Below, in pieces: positions 34,877-47,204 of a DNA stretch of 64,000 nt. The notes beneath the pieces were generated by a model. The model saw nothing but the letters and a program-made list of their open reading frames with translations, was not told the origin of the DNA and ran no database searches. This DNA comes from Daedaleopsis sinensis (lineage: Eukaryota; Basidiomycota; Agaricomycetes; Polyporales; Polyporaceae). How positions within the stretch are numbered: position 1 is the first letter of the stretch; each line of letters opens with the position of its first letter. The stretch is taken from assembly GCA_033807695.1 (NCBI GenBank), contig CM066310.1, positions 3,038,001 through 3,102,000 on the forward strand. Reading direction: 5' to 3'. The position numbers were made by a program, and so were the translations under genes.

Positions 34877-35331
34877 AGTGGATGATGATGAGGTGCAGAA
34901 ATTGAGAGGGATAGGCTGAGTCCTCGGACTTTGCGTCCGGCCGGCTTTTCAGGACGTGACCGCCGCTCCCACACCTCCGTGCTGCGGCAAGGGCGGTCAA
35001 GCACCATGGAAGCCCGTTAACGGTCGGCATTTTTCACATCCGTGCCTTATGTTAGACAGTCCGTGGCCCAAGGTGGGCAAATGAAGGTCGGTACGAACGC
35101 TTTGAGTGCGCCACCAGTGGCCCACCACTCGACGTTCGTTCCGAAAGGCTTAGTCTTCCCTTGTGGCACCTCCGGTCTTCGTCACATTCGAGTAAAGTGG
35201 ATCTGTGTGCGGTAGATAGTGCGCCCCGTCTGGGAGCGTGAGAGCGTACCATCCCCAGAAGATGAACGTTCATTTGCACTCTTTCCCCCGCCTCCTCTAC
35301 AAGTCTCGTCTGCGCTGGGATCCCGGCTGGC
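34877..35331. promoter_or_regulatory. Shared divergent promoter, pair 3
   Basis: 455 bp between the ATGs of the ATPase (leftward) and the coiled-coil gene (rightward). No TATA box stands out on either strand. Confidence 0.6.
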
Positions 35332-36833
35332 ATGTTTCGTCTCTTCCTCGAACTCCTCCGCGTCATGCACCGATTATATGCAATGAGCAAGTTTCCCCTC
35401 AGCACTGGCACTCACCGGCGCAGTCGCGTAGACCAAGGGAAAGACACCGACTCGCTGCGTCGTGCTCGTGGGGATACCGAGCTGGTGCGGGCCCCGTGCT
35501 CGGCATGCGACAGCGCGAAGACAAAAATCGAGGCTCTCGAGGACGCGCTGAGAGACAAAGAGGCGGAGCTTGAGGAGCACAAGAAGAGGGAGGTGGACGC
35601 GAGTAAGGGGGCCGCCGCGCTCAAGCTACAGGCTGAACAAGACCACGCGACGATGGACAAATACAAAGCGGCGTACGTCAAGCTCAAGAAGGAGGCGGAA
35701 GACGTGCAGGGTCGCTTGTCCGCGGCGGGAGTCCGCGTCAGCCGTTCTGAGAGCCAGGTAGCAGACCTCGAACGCGCGCTCGTCGGCGCACAGCAGGAAC
35801 GGCGGAGCATGGGCACCATGCTCGAGACTAGGACGTCCGAGCTTCGCGACGCGCAGGCCTACCTCACGAAGGTCAGCGACGTGACTGACCGCGACGTGCT
35901 CGGTATCGTGGAGAGCATCAACTCCCGGATCTACCAGACCGCCGCGACGATCGCCGACGTGTTTCAATCGCGCTGCCACTCGGGGCAGGATGCCAGGCTC
36001 GTGGAGGATGCGGGGAAGCGGCTCGAGCGCGCGGGCCTCTTGAGCTCCGGCCTTGTACATGCCCTGCGCAACACGGACCATCGCGAGGATGACGTTCTTG
36101 TCCAGGTCGCGATCCAAGGAGTCATGGTAGCCTATACGCGATGGCTCTGTGGGACATGGGACTTCAAGGTCGATTCGCAAGGCGTCTTGAAGGAGGTCCA
36201 CCAGCAGATCAGAGAGAACGGTTCGTGTGCACGTCTTCATCTGCGCCTTGCGGGCCCTTACGCGTCCCGACAGAACCTCAGTCGGTGTCCGGCAGGTGGA
36301 GAGCTCTAGCGCGTACCCACGTCAAGCGCTTCGCCCCCGCAGCACAAGGATTAGAGGCGATAGCGCGAGACGGATTGGCGGAGCACGTCGTCGATGTCCT
36401 CCTCACCTGCGGGGTCCCGATGATGCGCCAGCATCTCCTGGCTGACGTGAGACGCACCTTCGACGATGCGTTCCACGAGATTGCGCACCTCGCGCTCGAC
36501 TTCCAGCGCGCCACGGGCGAGGAGATCGTCTCTCGAGACCTCTTCGTCGTGTTTGGGAGGAGCGGCAAGGCGTTCGATCCCGAACGGATGACGGACCAGT
36601 GGGCTGACCCTAAAAAGTCTCATCGCCGGAGCAGGGTGGAGCCTCTTTCTGTTCTGTGCTCGACGCAGCTGGGGCTCGTGCGGGAGGAGACGACGAGCCA
36701 CGCGGACGCTGCGAAGGAGACGCGCTGGGAGCACTCGGCGACGGTGTTGCTCAAGCCGCAGGTCGTTTTGACGACGATGCTAGAGGAGCTGTGGAACGAG
36801 CAGGTCCATATGGATGGCATCGTCCGTACCTGA
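35332..36833 (+). CDS. Coiled-coil partner protein, copy 4 (pairs with ATPase at 34876)
   Basis: Two exons, about 470 residues, start at 35332 (MFRLFLELLRVMHRLYAMSK, amphipathic or hydrophobic). Coiled coil (SAKTKIEALEDALRDKEAEL, ATMDKYKAAYVKLKKEAEDV, RSMGTMLETRTSELRDAQAY), shared segment LTKVSDVTDRDVLGIVESIN, then RWLCGTWDFKVDSQGVLKEV. Phase-1 intron after QIRENG; exon 2 begins EPQSVSGRWRALARTHVKRF and includes ATGEEIVSRDLFVVFGRSGK and ATVLLKPQVVLTTMLEELWN. It aligns end to end by eye with the other three. A second ATG at 35392 (MSKF) is an alternative start that would remove the hydrophobic leader. Function unknown. Confidence 0.8.
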
Positions 36834-38978
36834 GGACGACAAGTTGTGGTACGTGGGCTGTCCAGTCCTATGGGGGGTCGAGGCATTGATAACAAGGTGT
36901 CGCAGGCTTGTCCGAATTCTTGTTTTCTTGTAACGCCAATAACGTATGACGTGCGGCTGAAAGGTCGGTGCGGCTGGAAAAGTCGGTGCGGCTGGAAAAG
37001 TTGGTGCGGCTGGAGCAGAGGGCTCGTCAAGTGGTGCAGTTGGTGGTGTACTCGTTCGTAACAAAGTTCATACCCCTCAAATTCGTCCTCGACGATCATT
37101 GCCTGAAAAGAGTGGCATGTTCGAGTCGGCGCGTACCTTCCTTACTAGAGTCGGTCTCAAGCCAAAAGAATGGTGGGTATAATATCTTGACGTAGCTATA
37201 TGCACTACAATATCACAGCGTAGCGGAGAGCCAGCTCCCGTCCCTACTGAAGTGAGTGCGGGACATGAGGAGCGGTATGCCTGCGGGCGCACCTTAGATC
37301 TGTACCACCACCTGTGCCCTCGGTAACCGTCGTCCTAAAGCCAACACTCTCCACCTAGCTTTCTGAGTTGCCTCTGAGCGCGAGAATACCTTCTTCTTCC
37401 CGTTCGAGATCTTTTGAAGAGGTCACCAAGGTCCAAGAGCCGACTGCGTGAGAGGACAATTATATCGTATTTTTCGGGCCTCGAGCTTCATAGCGTCCGA
37501 AGATCGAGTAGCGAGCCTATATCCGACATGGCGTGAGTGGAATATTGAATACGAGCAGCCAGCATAGAGAGAGGGGAATTGTGGAGAGAGTCAAGAGAGG
37601 ATGATGTGCCAGTGCGACCTGCAGGCCGCTACTATCGGCGCCTGACGCTGGAGCCATTAGGGTTAGGGTAAGGGGGTGCCGTGGTGGATAATTCCAAAAT
37701 TCCCCTTGTCTCCCCTAGGCAGACGATGAGGACCTATTGAACGTGGGGAGGGACGGTCCTTCAACAAATTCCCCTGCAAGTGAACTCTGGCAGCGTATCT
37801 ATGACCTCAAATATGAGCTGATTTCAGTGGTATATTCATGAGTAGATTGACCGATTAGGATGGGAGAGAGGTATAAAATGAGTAGGTATCTGTGGGTGCG
37901 ACTCGGAGTAACTTCAACAAGTACTAGTACTTACTAAACTTGTTGACCGTGATGTTTCTGCCTAAGACTAGTCCTATCGCTAATAAGATAGAGATACGCA
38001 CGAGATATAGAGGAGAGCTCTGCGTCATAGCAATGAATGAAAAGGTCTTACTGTTCGTCCATCACATTATGGCTGAAGGTCTCGGACCTGCGCATCTCAA
38101 CTTGAATCGTTCCACCCGGCGCATGGGTCCCCGCAGATCCCCACCTCAGACAGAACGACCACATACTCCAGTGAGGCGACAGATTCGAGCATCCAAGCGA
38201 CAACCACGTTTCGGTCCATCCTGTCAAAGTATCTATCCCGCAAGGGGGGTGGGCATCGGCGGGGGTAGCGACGGCGGGCCCGGGGCAAGGGGCGCGGTTG
38301 CCGTAGTCGGACGATGCATATGCTAGCCAGCGCGGTGTCGGTCTATGCAACCATTGTGAGCAAGCACGCGCGCGATCTCGTCACGGCAACTTGAAGGACG
38401 GCCGACTCCGGTGTCCTTAACGATGTATCTAGGGTATCTCACGGAATGTCCGCATCAACCTAGACAACGTAGGGCTGGAGGTATGTTCTGTCGTCAATCG
38501 ATGTAGGGAGAATCTGAGAGGTAATTGTCTTACCCTAGGAAGAACCTGAGGCGCGATAGTAGTGGTCGCTGGCAAGAGCAAATTTCATGCGGACGTTGAA
38601 TGGCATCCCGTGTAAACAGATCAGCATTGGCGCCAACTCGAGATAATAAGTATTCCAACGTGTGCGTACATCGTCCTCGGACGTACCTTGCAATTCACTT
38701 GTTTAACTGAGCAAGGGCAACATGTCGAACACCTTAGTGCCCGGTTCTACCATGACAATTACTTGAACTTATCGCATTCATATCTATGTTGTACTGTGCT
38801 CAGTTCAGAGGACGCTGTAAGGCAAGCCCACCCATCTACAGACAGGTTGCACTGTAGCCAACAGGCCGCCTCGGTCACCCGACCCGACGTGAGCAAGCAT
38901 TTGCAAACGGCTGTAAAGGACTAGTAAGTACTAGTAGAAGCAAGGAAACAATATACGCTGCTCACGACCACAGTACAA
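36834..38978. other. 2.1 kb gene-poor stretch
   Basis: No convincing gene. It holds an 18-bp tandem repeat (36950-37016), a TTAGGGTTAGGG dimer (37657-37668) and a small palindrome near 37915-37948. Short frames near 37940-38326 have no paralogue or splice support and I leave them out. Confidence 0.5.
36950..37016 (+). repeat. 18-bp tandem repeat, about 3.5 copies
   Basis: Units of GTGCGGCTGGAAAAGTCG with small changes, just downstream of the coiled-coil gene stop. Confidence 0.8.
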
Positions 38979-40805
38979 TCAAATAGAGAACCCATACAAG
39001 CCACCGAAAAACTTGCTGTTCCGCTGCGAGATGCTGTAAACGGCCAATCCATCTTCCGTGAGGTAAAACTCGGCAGCATAGATAGGGCTGTCGACCACCA
39101 GCTCTCGGTACAAGAGGCGACAGGGGAGCGTCGTGCACACATCCGACGGAGTCGTCGTGGAGCCTACACCCACTCTGTCCACGAGGCAGATCTTGTCGCT
39201 GGCGAGAGGCGGCTCGGAGTGGCCTCGGGTGATTCGACCGGAGAGCGCAGCATAGGGATGCACATCGAGGATATACGTACGGAGAATGAGTTGGCCCTTG
39301 GCCTCCGCTTTTGTGTCGTAGACGATCGCACATCTAGAGCCAAAAGTAGAGATCCAGTCGGGGCGATGCTTCCCTGAGAATCGAACTAAGCGACTGCCAC
39401 GGGGACCCCATTCGTCCCAAGGCAAGATGCGCCCGGGAGGTCCGTCCTCGGATGCCGCACAAACTGTTGGCAGCAGTGTTCCAAGCGGCACGAGCAGCAA
39501 GAAGCACTCGGAAGCCTGGGTCTGTGTGGAGGATTGGGCGTAGTGTATGGCGACAATCGTGTTGACAGGATTGTGGGAGAATGGGAGTCGCTGGTCGGTT
39601 CTGTTCGGGGGGAGATTGACCTGCACGATCGGCCCTCCGCTAGACAAGCTGGCTCCAGAGAGTGCGACGCCGGCAAGCTTAGGCGGGAGCTCGAAGAGAC
39701 GTAAATAATTGTCGAGGTCAGACTGCGTGGCGTCATCACCGCGTTCTGCCTGGCTGTCGATGGAGTAGACACGGAATTGGCTGCGTTCTGGTAGAAATAT
39801 GAGGAGATGTGACGCGTCAAGCAGGGTAAACTGCCTCCCCTGGGAGATAGTGGACGACTCGCACTGCTGCATGAGAGGTAAGACAGATGAAGGAGGTGCA
39901 GTCGGAAACCGACGCTTACCCATAGCAGTAGACCGGTCTTCCAGTTCCACACTTGCAATTTGAATGTGTTCTGTCGTACTTTCCATCCAACCAAGTCTCC
40001 GCATACCACAACGGACTCTTCGGCTCTTATGGTTACTGAACTGGGTCGCACGTGGATAGTCGGTTGGAGTGCGCAGGGATGTGGTCCTGGACGGTTGAAA
40101 GAGAAGAAACGGAGCTCGTCAAACGCAGGTCTGTGGATGAACATGTACTATAAGCAGCCGCCTATAATGCATAGCGGACTCAGAGTACATACAGGACGAG
40201 AGATCTCCTGACTGCGATCAAGAGGTCCTGTTCAACGTTCACAGCACCAGTTCGAAAGGATGCAAAAAAGCCGGGGATCTGGTCCTGCTTCAGATCACGC
40301 CGCTCTTCGTTGTACCCTCGGAGCAAAGATCCAGGCCGAAACCAACGGTAGTCCTCCCGAGTTGGGGAGAACGCGAACCCACCGTTGCAATTCTCCCAAG
40401 TACGTTGATGACTGGAGTCGCCGAAGGACGTGCTCGGGAAGAGGGCCATGGGAGATTCTATCCACGCCTTCTGATAGGCCCTCAGTTTCTCCAGACGTTC
40501 AACAGTGGGATGGTCGCCATTCGGGAGCGTTGGACCGTCGACCATGCCGGCAATATCCAGCTCTAGCTTGTACTGCACCGCGGGCGTTGCGACAGCTTCT
40601 GATAGAGATCTGCAGACCTGTTCGGAGAGAATCAAGTAACATTAATTGTAAGCTGGCAGTCAGTGATTGCTACTCAGTCGAGGAGCATTCACACCTTCTC
40701 GCATGCCTTGATAGTCGCTCCATCTGATCTAAGCAAGATCTGCACCTGCAGTTCTGGGGTGATAGTGCTCAAGGTGGGCCGTAGTTGTCGTGGCGAGTCA
40801 GCCAT
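38979..40805 (-). CDS. F-box protein of the basidiomycete 'LPPELQ' type
   Basis: Starts at 40805, MADSPRQLRPTLSTITPELQ; the first exon holds an F-box-like motif (ITPELQVQILLRSDGATIKA, then after an intron VCRSLSEAVATPAVQYKLEL). Downstream exons contain NWKTGLLLW and other pieces (FVVVCGDLVGW-like, DASHLLIFLPERSQFRVYSI, DEWGPRGSRLVRF, FLTEDGLAVYSISQRN) of the beta-propeller-like C-terminal region these proteins share. It ends GLYGFSI at 38979. F-box proteins recruit substrates to SCF ubiquitin ligases; this large mushroom family mostly lacks assigned targets. Four to five exons with the usual short introns; the gene looks intact. Confidence 0.78.
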
Positions 40806-41552
40806 GCTAGATGAATTCAAGAGACTCGAGAGCGATCTTTAGCTACTAGTCGGGTACCAGTGGTAGTGGTTGGGATCCGGATACAAGCGTCGTCGCTGCT
40901 GCGTACGAGTGCGGCGTTTTGCGCCGAGATATCCGACAGTCGGAGATTCAGTCGGAGCTGCGACCTGTGACACGGTTTTGATTCTCAATACATTCTCCGA
41001 TTCTCTCCGATCAACATGAAAATTGCTGAGCGCTCACCAGCGCTCAACGCAGTGACAAACACCTCTTGCCAGTGAGCCTCGAGTCGAGAGTTTCAGATTC
41101 ATTGTGTATCCAACCATCTACAGCGCCTCTTTGGATTTCTAGGCTCTGGAGTGACCTACTCGTTCTTCCGCTATCAAAGGAAAGTCTGTTTGTCACTGGT
41201 ACGTGGTCTATTCGAACCAGTTCAAATGTCGCGCCCCCGGGCCGGGAATCTTCGATCTAATGGCAAGGCGATGGGCGTCGAGATAGAGCATCGCGAAGCT
41301 GCTAATAGCTCTGGAATGAGCGTAGCTACCATATGATTGAATGATTCAGAGGCTCGTGTCGTATGCCACCCACCATCACGCACACTAGCACACACGACGG
41401 GCGGCCTCGTACCTGCAGTTCCGGCTCATCAACAGCGCTGAAGTCGGAGCCTTCTAATACACATGTGCACCGTCCCATCTCTCTCTCTCTCTTTACGCTC
41501 GCTGACCCGACTTTCCAGCTTCCCCCATTCAGCCCGCCTAGTACCTACTATC

Positions 41553-43529
41553 ATGCGGACGTTCTCATTTGCCGTCGGGCTGCTCTCGATCCTCGTTGGT
41601 GGGCATTACGCTAGATCATACTGGAACCTCCATAATCTCCTCCAGACGTCCAATGACGAGACCGAACGATGGAGCTGCCGCCCGTTTCTCCCAAACCTCT
41701 TCTCCGAAATACCTCCTCCAGCACATGCCGTTCACGACGCTGCCGATGCCCTAGACCGACACCTCACCGCCCGCTTCGCGAAGGGAGACATAGACAGCTT
41801 GTCAATTGCTGTTGTTACCTCAACTGGGGTCCTGTACGAGAACAACTTTGGAGTGATGAGGGCGAACGAAACGAACTCCCCACCCACTCACAGCCACTCG
41901 ATATATCGCATCGCATCGGTCGGGAAGCTCTTCCCGGTCCTCGAAGGTTTCGTGCTGGCGCAGAAAGGACTCATCTCCTGGTGCGCTTACTGCTTGCCAA
42001 TGGCTATTCCACACGCACTCACTTATACGCCGTTACATGGCAGGGACGATCCGATTAACAAGTACATCAAGAATTTCAAGTACGTGTCCGATGGTCTCGA
42101 CAAAGACGCAAAGTATGCAACACACGAGCAACCCCCAATTACCCTCCGACAGCTCGCATCGCACATGTCCGGTTTGGGCAGGGACTGGCCCCCTGGGACC
42201 GTGGCCGGTTGGCCGCACGATCTGAGGGGCATGGGTCCTCCGCCCACCAATGGTCTCCCATTTCCATCATACGAAGCGCTGTTCGCGTCCATAGCAGAGC
42301 GACATCTGACATCTCCCCCCGCGGCATATCCCGCGTACTCTAACGCTGGTGTTGCCCTTCTCTCCTACGCTCTCGCCGCTGCCAGCAGTGCATCGACCGG
42401 CGATGCGTCGAAGATCAGTTATGCTGACCTCCTCAAGCGCGACATATTCGATCCCATGGGAATGAATGGCACCTGCTTCCTGGCTACCGAGGCGAACAAG
42501 CACCTAATCGTGGTACCATCACTAGGCCCTGAGGTTGCTGTGAGTCACAGCTATGACCGTATTCCTTGACGCGCTCATGAACTCGCCTTACAGGACCAGG
42601 ACTTCCTCGACGCAATGAACCCCGCCGGTGGTCAGTTCTCGTCGTTATCCGATATGATAATAGCCACGCAGACGTTCCTTAATCCGAAGCATCCCAAGAG
42701 CCAGATCACCGCATACTCCATGCGCAACTGGCTTCAGTCCGTGCACACGTTCGACGAAGATGACTGGACGGAGATGGGCTTCATGTGGGAGATCGTCAAG
42801 GCCCGCGATTCGCACGGGCGGCTTCGCAAGATATACTGGAAACGTACGTCCTTATATGCCCGATCACGAAGTCGTCCCATCTGACATGCTCTTCGTAACG
42901 CCGGCTTGATGCAATAGTAGGCGAAATGGTCGGCTTTCACACCGCGCTCGCCATCCATCCAGGGACAGGCTACGGCGTCGTCGTTCTGATGACCGGACAC
43001 TACGCTGACTCGGCTAAGATTGCGTACGATATATTTGACATCTTCCAACCATCCATCGACAAGGCACTCGCAGGCCTCGCTACACAGCTCTATGTGGGCG
43101 AGTGGCGCGACGTCGACAAGGCGGCCAAGGAGGTATCGACCGCTCAAATCGTCATCGACAAGGGGACCCTTTACGTAGAACAGCTCACCCTGGCCGGCGT
43201 TGATGCGCTCAAGAATTTCGGGGCCTCTGGGCGGCTCGCATTGCGTTCCAGCGAGCGGCGGGACGAGTTCCGGTACGTGAGGACTTCTCTACCGGTGAAG
43301 CGCGCAGATTGATATGGCACCTTCTTACAGGCTTGATACGGGAATTCCTGGATACAACGGCGTCAAGCATATGGGTTGCTATCCGTATTGGAACGGCCAG
43401 GACTTGTGGGGCGTAAGGAATAACGCCGCAGTGAACGCGCTTTACTTCTCTGGGTCGCTGGAGGATAGGCGCCTTCATATTCCGTCCCTCTCCTTGGTCC
43501 TAAAACGCGTGTCTGCTGTACGAGGATAA
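41553..43529 (+). CDS. Beta-lactamase/transpeptidase-like serine hydrolase, membrane-anchored or secreted
   Basis: Starts at 41553 with a hydrophobic leader (MRTFSFAVGLLSILVGGHYA). Serine beta-lactamase-like fold: SxxK motif in YRIASVGKLFPVLEG, the YxN motif in AYPAYSNAGVALLSYALA, and the class-typical DDPINKYI, ITLRQLASHMSGLGRDW and FDPMGMNGTCF. Four introns of 55-70 nt; exons continue with FLDAMNPAGGQFSSLSDMI, GFHTALAIHPGTGYGVVVL and a C-terminal domain ending RVSAVRG at 43529. About 590 residues, the length of fungal members that act on esters, amides or peptides rather than antibiotics; the substrate is unknown. An in-frame ATG at 41463 would only add low-complexity sequence before the signal. 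Confidence 0.85.
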
Positions 43530-43958
43530 GTGAGCGAGCACTGGCAGCTATATATACGTAGCTCGTGCACAATCTTCATAATGTTGTGACTCTGCCAGTA
43601 CGCCAACATGTCGGTCGTCGCGGGCCGAGATGCCGACGTTAGTAAGCGCGCATGCAACGTCACGGCGTCCTGTCTCTTTTCTCCGTGAACTCATATCGAC
43701 CTAGCCCGTCCTTGTCTTGAAACTTCTGGTGCTGGTAAACAACACTACCACTGCTACAAAGAGTTCTGACCACACCCGGGCCCACTACGTAGCAAGTCCG
43801 TCGACGCAACAACATTGGCAACTACCTGACTCTGACGGACTCGGACTTTGGGGTAAGCAACCCGACAGTCCTTGATAGTGATAATATTAATATCACTGAC
43901 AGTGATACTTTCACGGACGGCGACAGTGTTCAACTTTCAATTTCCGACATCTCACGCG

Positions 43959-45395
43959 ATGCTCCGTACTCCGCCTATTCTCCACCTTGATGTCCTCAGA
44001 ACTGTCCTGGAGCATGCAGAGAGGGATACCCAGCTGACGCTTATGCGAACATGCCATGCGCTCTACCACGACGGCGCGAAGCACATTCTCTCCGTACCTG
44101 CATGGATCGATCGGTGGTACGAGGATGGGATTGCCTCGTTCCTTGAATTCATGCGCGCCGAGGATGGTCGGCGACGGCCCCTTCTCATCGGTCTCATCAT
44201 TGGATCAGGCGAGATTCGCCGTCAACTAGCAGAAAATCTGGCCGAAGGCATCCGACAGTGGTCCAACATTGAATATCTTGAGCTCAGAAGCATCGATTAC
44301 TTCCTTTCCTCCCATCAAGACCTCACGATTGCCTTGTCTACTCTTCGGAACGTCAAGCATCTCGAAATCACGCACGCTGAAAAGCGCTGCTGCAGGCTCC
44401 TAGAACGCGTGGAATGGCGGCTCGTGACTGCACAGCTTTCCTTCACCGTAGAGGACATGGACGATATGTTGTCTTCTCGGATGCACCCCGCGGTCCTACT
44501 AAAGCCCTCCCGTACATCGCTTGTCGAGCTGCGCTGCGAATTCTGGGAACCCGACGAGTGGGTTCCTGGTCTCCCTGTATACCCATACGTGCGCGAGCTC
44601 GCGATGAGTGGGATATGGTATCCGGCGACACGCGAGTGGGTCGAGCACTATCCCAACCTCCGCAACCTCAGCGTCTTCGCAACACCGACCGACTGCCTCT
44701 TGATAGACGATTTCCAACGCGCAGAGTTTAAAGGAATCCACGAGAGGAACAGGAACGCTCTCCTCGGCCGATGTTGGGACAAGCTTGACGAGGTTTCTGC
44801 CACCTGGACCGAGCTATACCTTCTCGGGCTCACCTGTCGCGTCCGTCACCTCCGAACTGGCGGCCCGAGCTGGTCCTTGGCGTATCTTGCTGAAGCCCTG
44901 GAGTATACTCAACCTGTTTGTCTCGACATCGACATGCACAGACGCGATGTGAGCTCGTACCATTCTCGCCTGGCAGAAGCGGCTGCGTTTCTTCAAGACG
45001 TCGAAGAGCTCCAAATCAAACTATCTTTCTATAGCGGCGACAATGAACGCGACATCGCGTCTGAGGTGGTGAGTGCTAGCCGATGTTACGACTATACAGG
45101 TTTTGATCCACCCATATTTCTGCAGAAGCTGGCCATGGTCATGTTGGGGGTATTCGTCAAGCTGCGCGTGTTCGTTCTCCACATCGATTGCAGAGTCATG
45201 AACATCGTCCCCTTCAAGGGGCCTGCGCCTCCGACTCGAGCGGAGAAATCGCTCCAAGAGCTGGACCGCCGGGCTTTGTTTCAGACTGTCACAGAACATG
45301 CGCCCACATTATCCGTGTTGAAACTCGAAATGCATGGAGTCCGAGGAGTGGAATGGGTCTCAGAGGAGTTCAACCGGAAAATCGTGAAGGCGTAG
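43959..45395 (+). CDS. F-box/leucine-rich-repeat-like protein, intronless
   Basis: Single exon, 478 residues, start MLRTPPILHLDVLRTVLEHA at 43959. The N-terminal motif (ILHLDVLRTVLEHAERDTQL, LMRTCHALYHDGAKHIL) matches the short F-box-like head of many mushroom proteins, and the body shows LRR-like blocks (NIEYLELRSIDYFLSSHQDL, LSTLRNVKHLEITH, RNLSVFATP). It ends EEFNRKIVKA. A decayed second copy lies at 62.9-63.96 kb in inverted orientation, with the esterase start next to it, as here. An earlier in-frame ATG at 43872 is less likely because the added residues are hydrophobic and lack a counterpart. Confidence 0.78.
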   Translation: MLRTPPILHLDVLRTVLEHAERDTQLTLMRTCHALYHDGAKHILSVPAWIDRWYEDGIASFLEFMRAEDGRRRPLLIGLIIGSGEIRRQLAENLAEGIRQWSNIEYLELRSIDYFLSSHQDLTIALSTLRNVKHLEITHAEKRCCRLLERVEWRLVTAQLSFTVEDMDDMLSSRMHPAVLLKPSRTSLVELRCEFWEPDEWVPGLPVYPYVRELAMSGIWYPATREWVEHYPNLRNLSVFATPTDCLLIDDFQRAEFKGIHERNRNALLGRCWDKLDEVSATWTELYLLGLTCRVRHLRTGGPSWSLAYLAEALEYTQPVCLDIDMHRRDVSSYHSRLAEAAAFLQDVEELQIKLSFYSGDNERDIASEVVSASRCYDYTGFDPPIFLQKLAMVMLGVFVKLRVFVLHIDCRVMNIVPFKGPAPPTRAEKSLQELDRRALFQTVTEHAPTLSVLKLEMHGVRGVEWVSEEFNRKIVKA

Positions 45396-45785
45396 GCAAG
45401 GTACTGGTTATGAGTGAGTTCCCCATCACTAGCATTTTGACTCGGAGTCGGTTATTTCAAACTCACCTCATCTCAGTAGCGATGTGAAAGTATCCACGCA
45501 TCCTACTGTATCCCACTGTATTCAACAACCCATCGTTCGCCGCCTCGTAGTCCTTGGAGTGGCACAAGCATCGACCTAGGCTCCCACCTTGTCGATTATC
45601 GCTGTTTAGGACTCGATAAGAGAGCTTGGCGTGTGCGCGTACTAGTGTCACTTCTGATGATTAACCCTGTCAGCGCTGGTGATCCCTTTTTGTGGTCGAT
45701 GCGCAGCGATTCTTTCACTGCTGACCAATCAGATTTCCGATACGCTCACGATTTACGATCGCTCCTTTGCTCACTACCCACGAAG

Positions 45786-47167
45786 ATGGAGCTCGATCCC
45801 GAACTGGCGACAGCATTGCATGCCTCGGGTCTGCTCGCAGAGCCCCAAGCCCCTCCTGATGGCTCGTCCTTGGCAGAGCACGCCCGAAACCAGGCCAAAG
45901 CAGTTGTATCGCCACTCGGACAGTTCTACAAAGAACAGCTTGCATCCGGTGCGCTGCTTTTCGATTATACGGTCTCTTGACGCGTGCTGAACTCCGTCTG
46001 CAGCAGGCCCTGAGTGTGTCGTGACGGATAAGCGGATTCCTGTAGACAATGGAAGTATCGTCGTGCGTGTGATACGCCCTTCTGCGAAAGATACGGCAAA
46101 CCCTGTGCTCGTCTGGTTTCACGGAGGAGGTATGTCGTTCTGCCACCTCACAGGACGCGCCTCCGCGACAATCATTTCTCTTTGTTGCAGGATTCTTGCT
46201 GGGGGACCTCGATATGGACGACTACCATCTTCGCACTCTCAGCATCGAACTTCAACTTGCCATTGTCAATGTGGAATACAGGTTCGGGTTCGGTGCTTTC
46301 TGCACGTCGTCTCAGACTCTCATCGGACAACCACCATGTCTAGACTCGCCCCCGAGTACCGGTTCCCCGTCCAGTTCAATGACTGCTACGCTGCGGTGAA
46401 ATGGGTGGGATGTTCCGCCTCTCGGAGACATCATACCCACTGATTCTCTATAACTCGTAGGTCGCAGACAACACTGCTGAAGTAGGTGTCTCCCTTGCCA
46501 AGGGGTTTCTCGTCGGCGGGGACTCTGTTGGCGCGAACGTCGCAGCCGCAGTCGCACTGCAAGCACGAGACGACACGTTCTTCAAGGGCAGGCAATTGAC
46601 AGGGCAGTACCTCCGCGAGCCTGCCGTCATCCACCCGCACGCCTACCCAGAACGGTACCGGTCCGAGCTGCGCTCTTTTGACGAGAGCGTCGATGTGCCG
46701 CTGCTGAACAGTCAGCGTTTTCTCGATAGCTTAAGTGAGTTCCTATCCTCACCATCAAGCCATGACATTGATGTCTCGGGCTCGGGCTCCCTCGTCTCCA
46801 TCTACCATCTACAGCAAACGTCGGCGCTCCGCCCACGGATCTACGGATCTCCCCCCTCCTAGCGTCCGAGCACGCCGGACTTCCCCCTGCGTTCATCCAG
46901 GTCATGCACCACGATCCGCTGCGGGATGACGGGATACTGTACGAGAAGGTGCTGCGTGAGGCTGGGGTTCCCACCAGGCTCATAAGGTGACTATTGTTGC
47001 GACTAGTACTCTCGTGCTGTTCCTCATCGCGTACGATCTGTAGGAACCCTGGGACGCTCCACGGCTTTTACTACACGTTCCCTGCGGTTGCTGCCGCCCG
47101 CAAAGTGGATCGCGATGCACGGGCTGGACTTAGGTGGCTACTGGACTCGGGTGCTGTGGGCGAATAA
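45786..47167 (+). CDS. HSL-family alpha/beta hydrolase (esterase/lipase), copy 1
   Basis: Six or seven exons, start MELDPELATALHASGLLAEP at 45786. Hormone-sensitive-lipase family: oxyanion motif VLVWFHGGG, nucleophile elbow LVGGDSVGANVAAAV, acid in MHHDPLRDDGILYE, histidine in GTLHGFYYTF; between them DLDMDDYHLRTLSIELQLAI and LAPEYRFPVQFNDCYAAVKW. Ends LLDSGAVGE at 47167. No signal peptide, so probably cytosolic. Such enzymes cleave short-chain carboxyl esters; the natural substrate is unknown. Paralogue of 54271-55641, with the same intron positions, and a relic lies just downstream. Confidence 0.85.
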
Positions 47168-47204
47168 ACGCAACGCGATGTTCTCATAGTGGAGCCTTGC
47201 CAAT

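Noticed and set aside
37940..38326. 128-codon plus-strand frame
   Set aside because: No splice signals, paralogue or recognisable motif, and opposite-strand frames are equally long.
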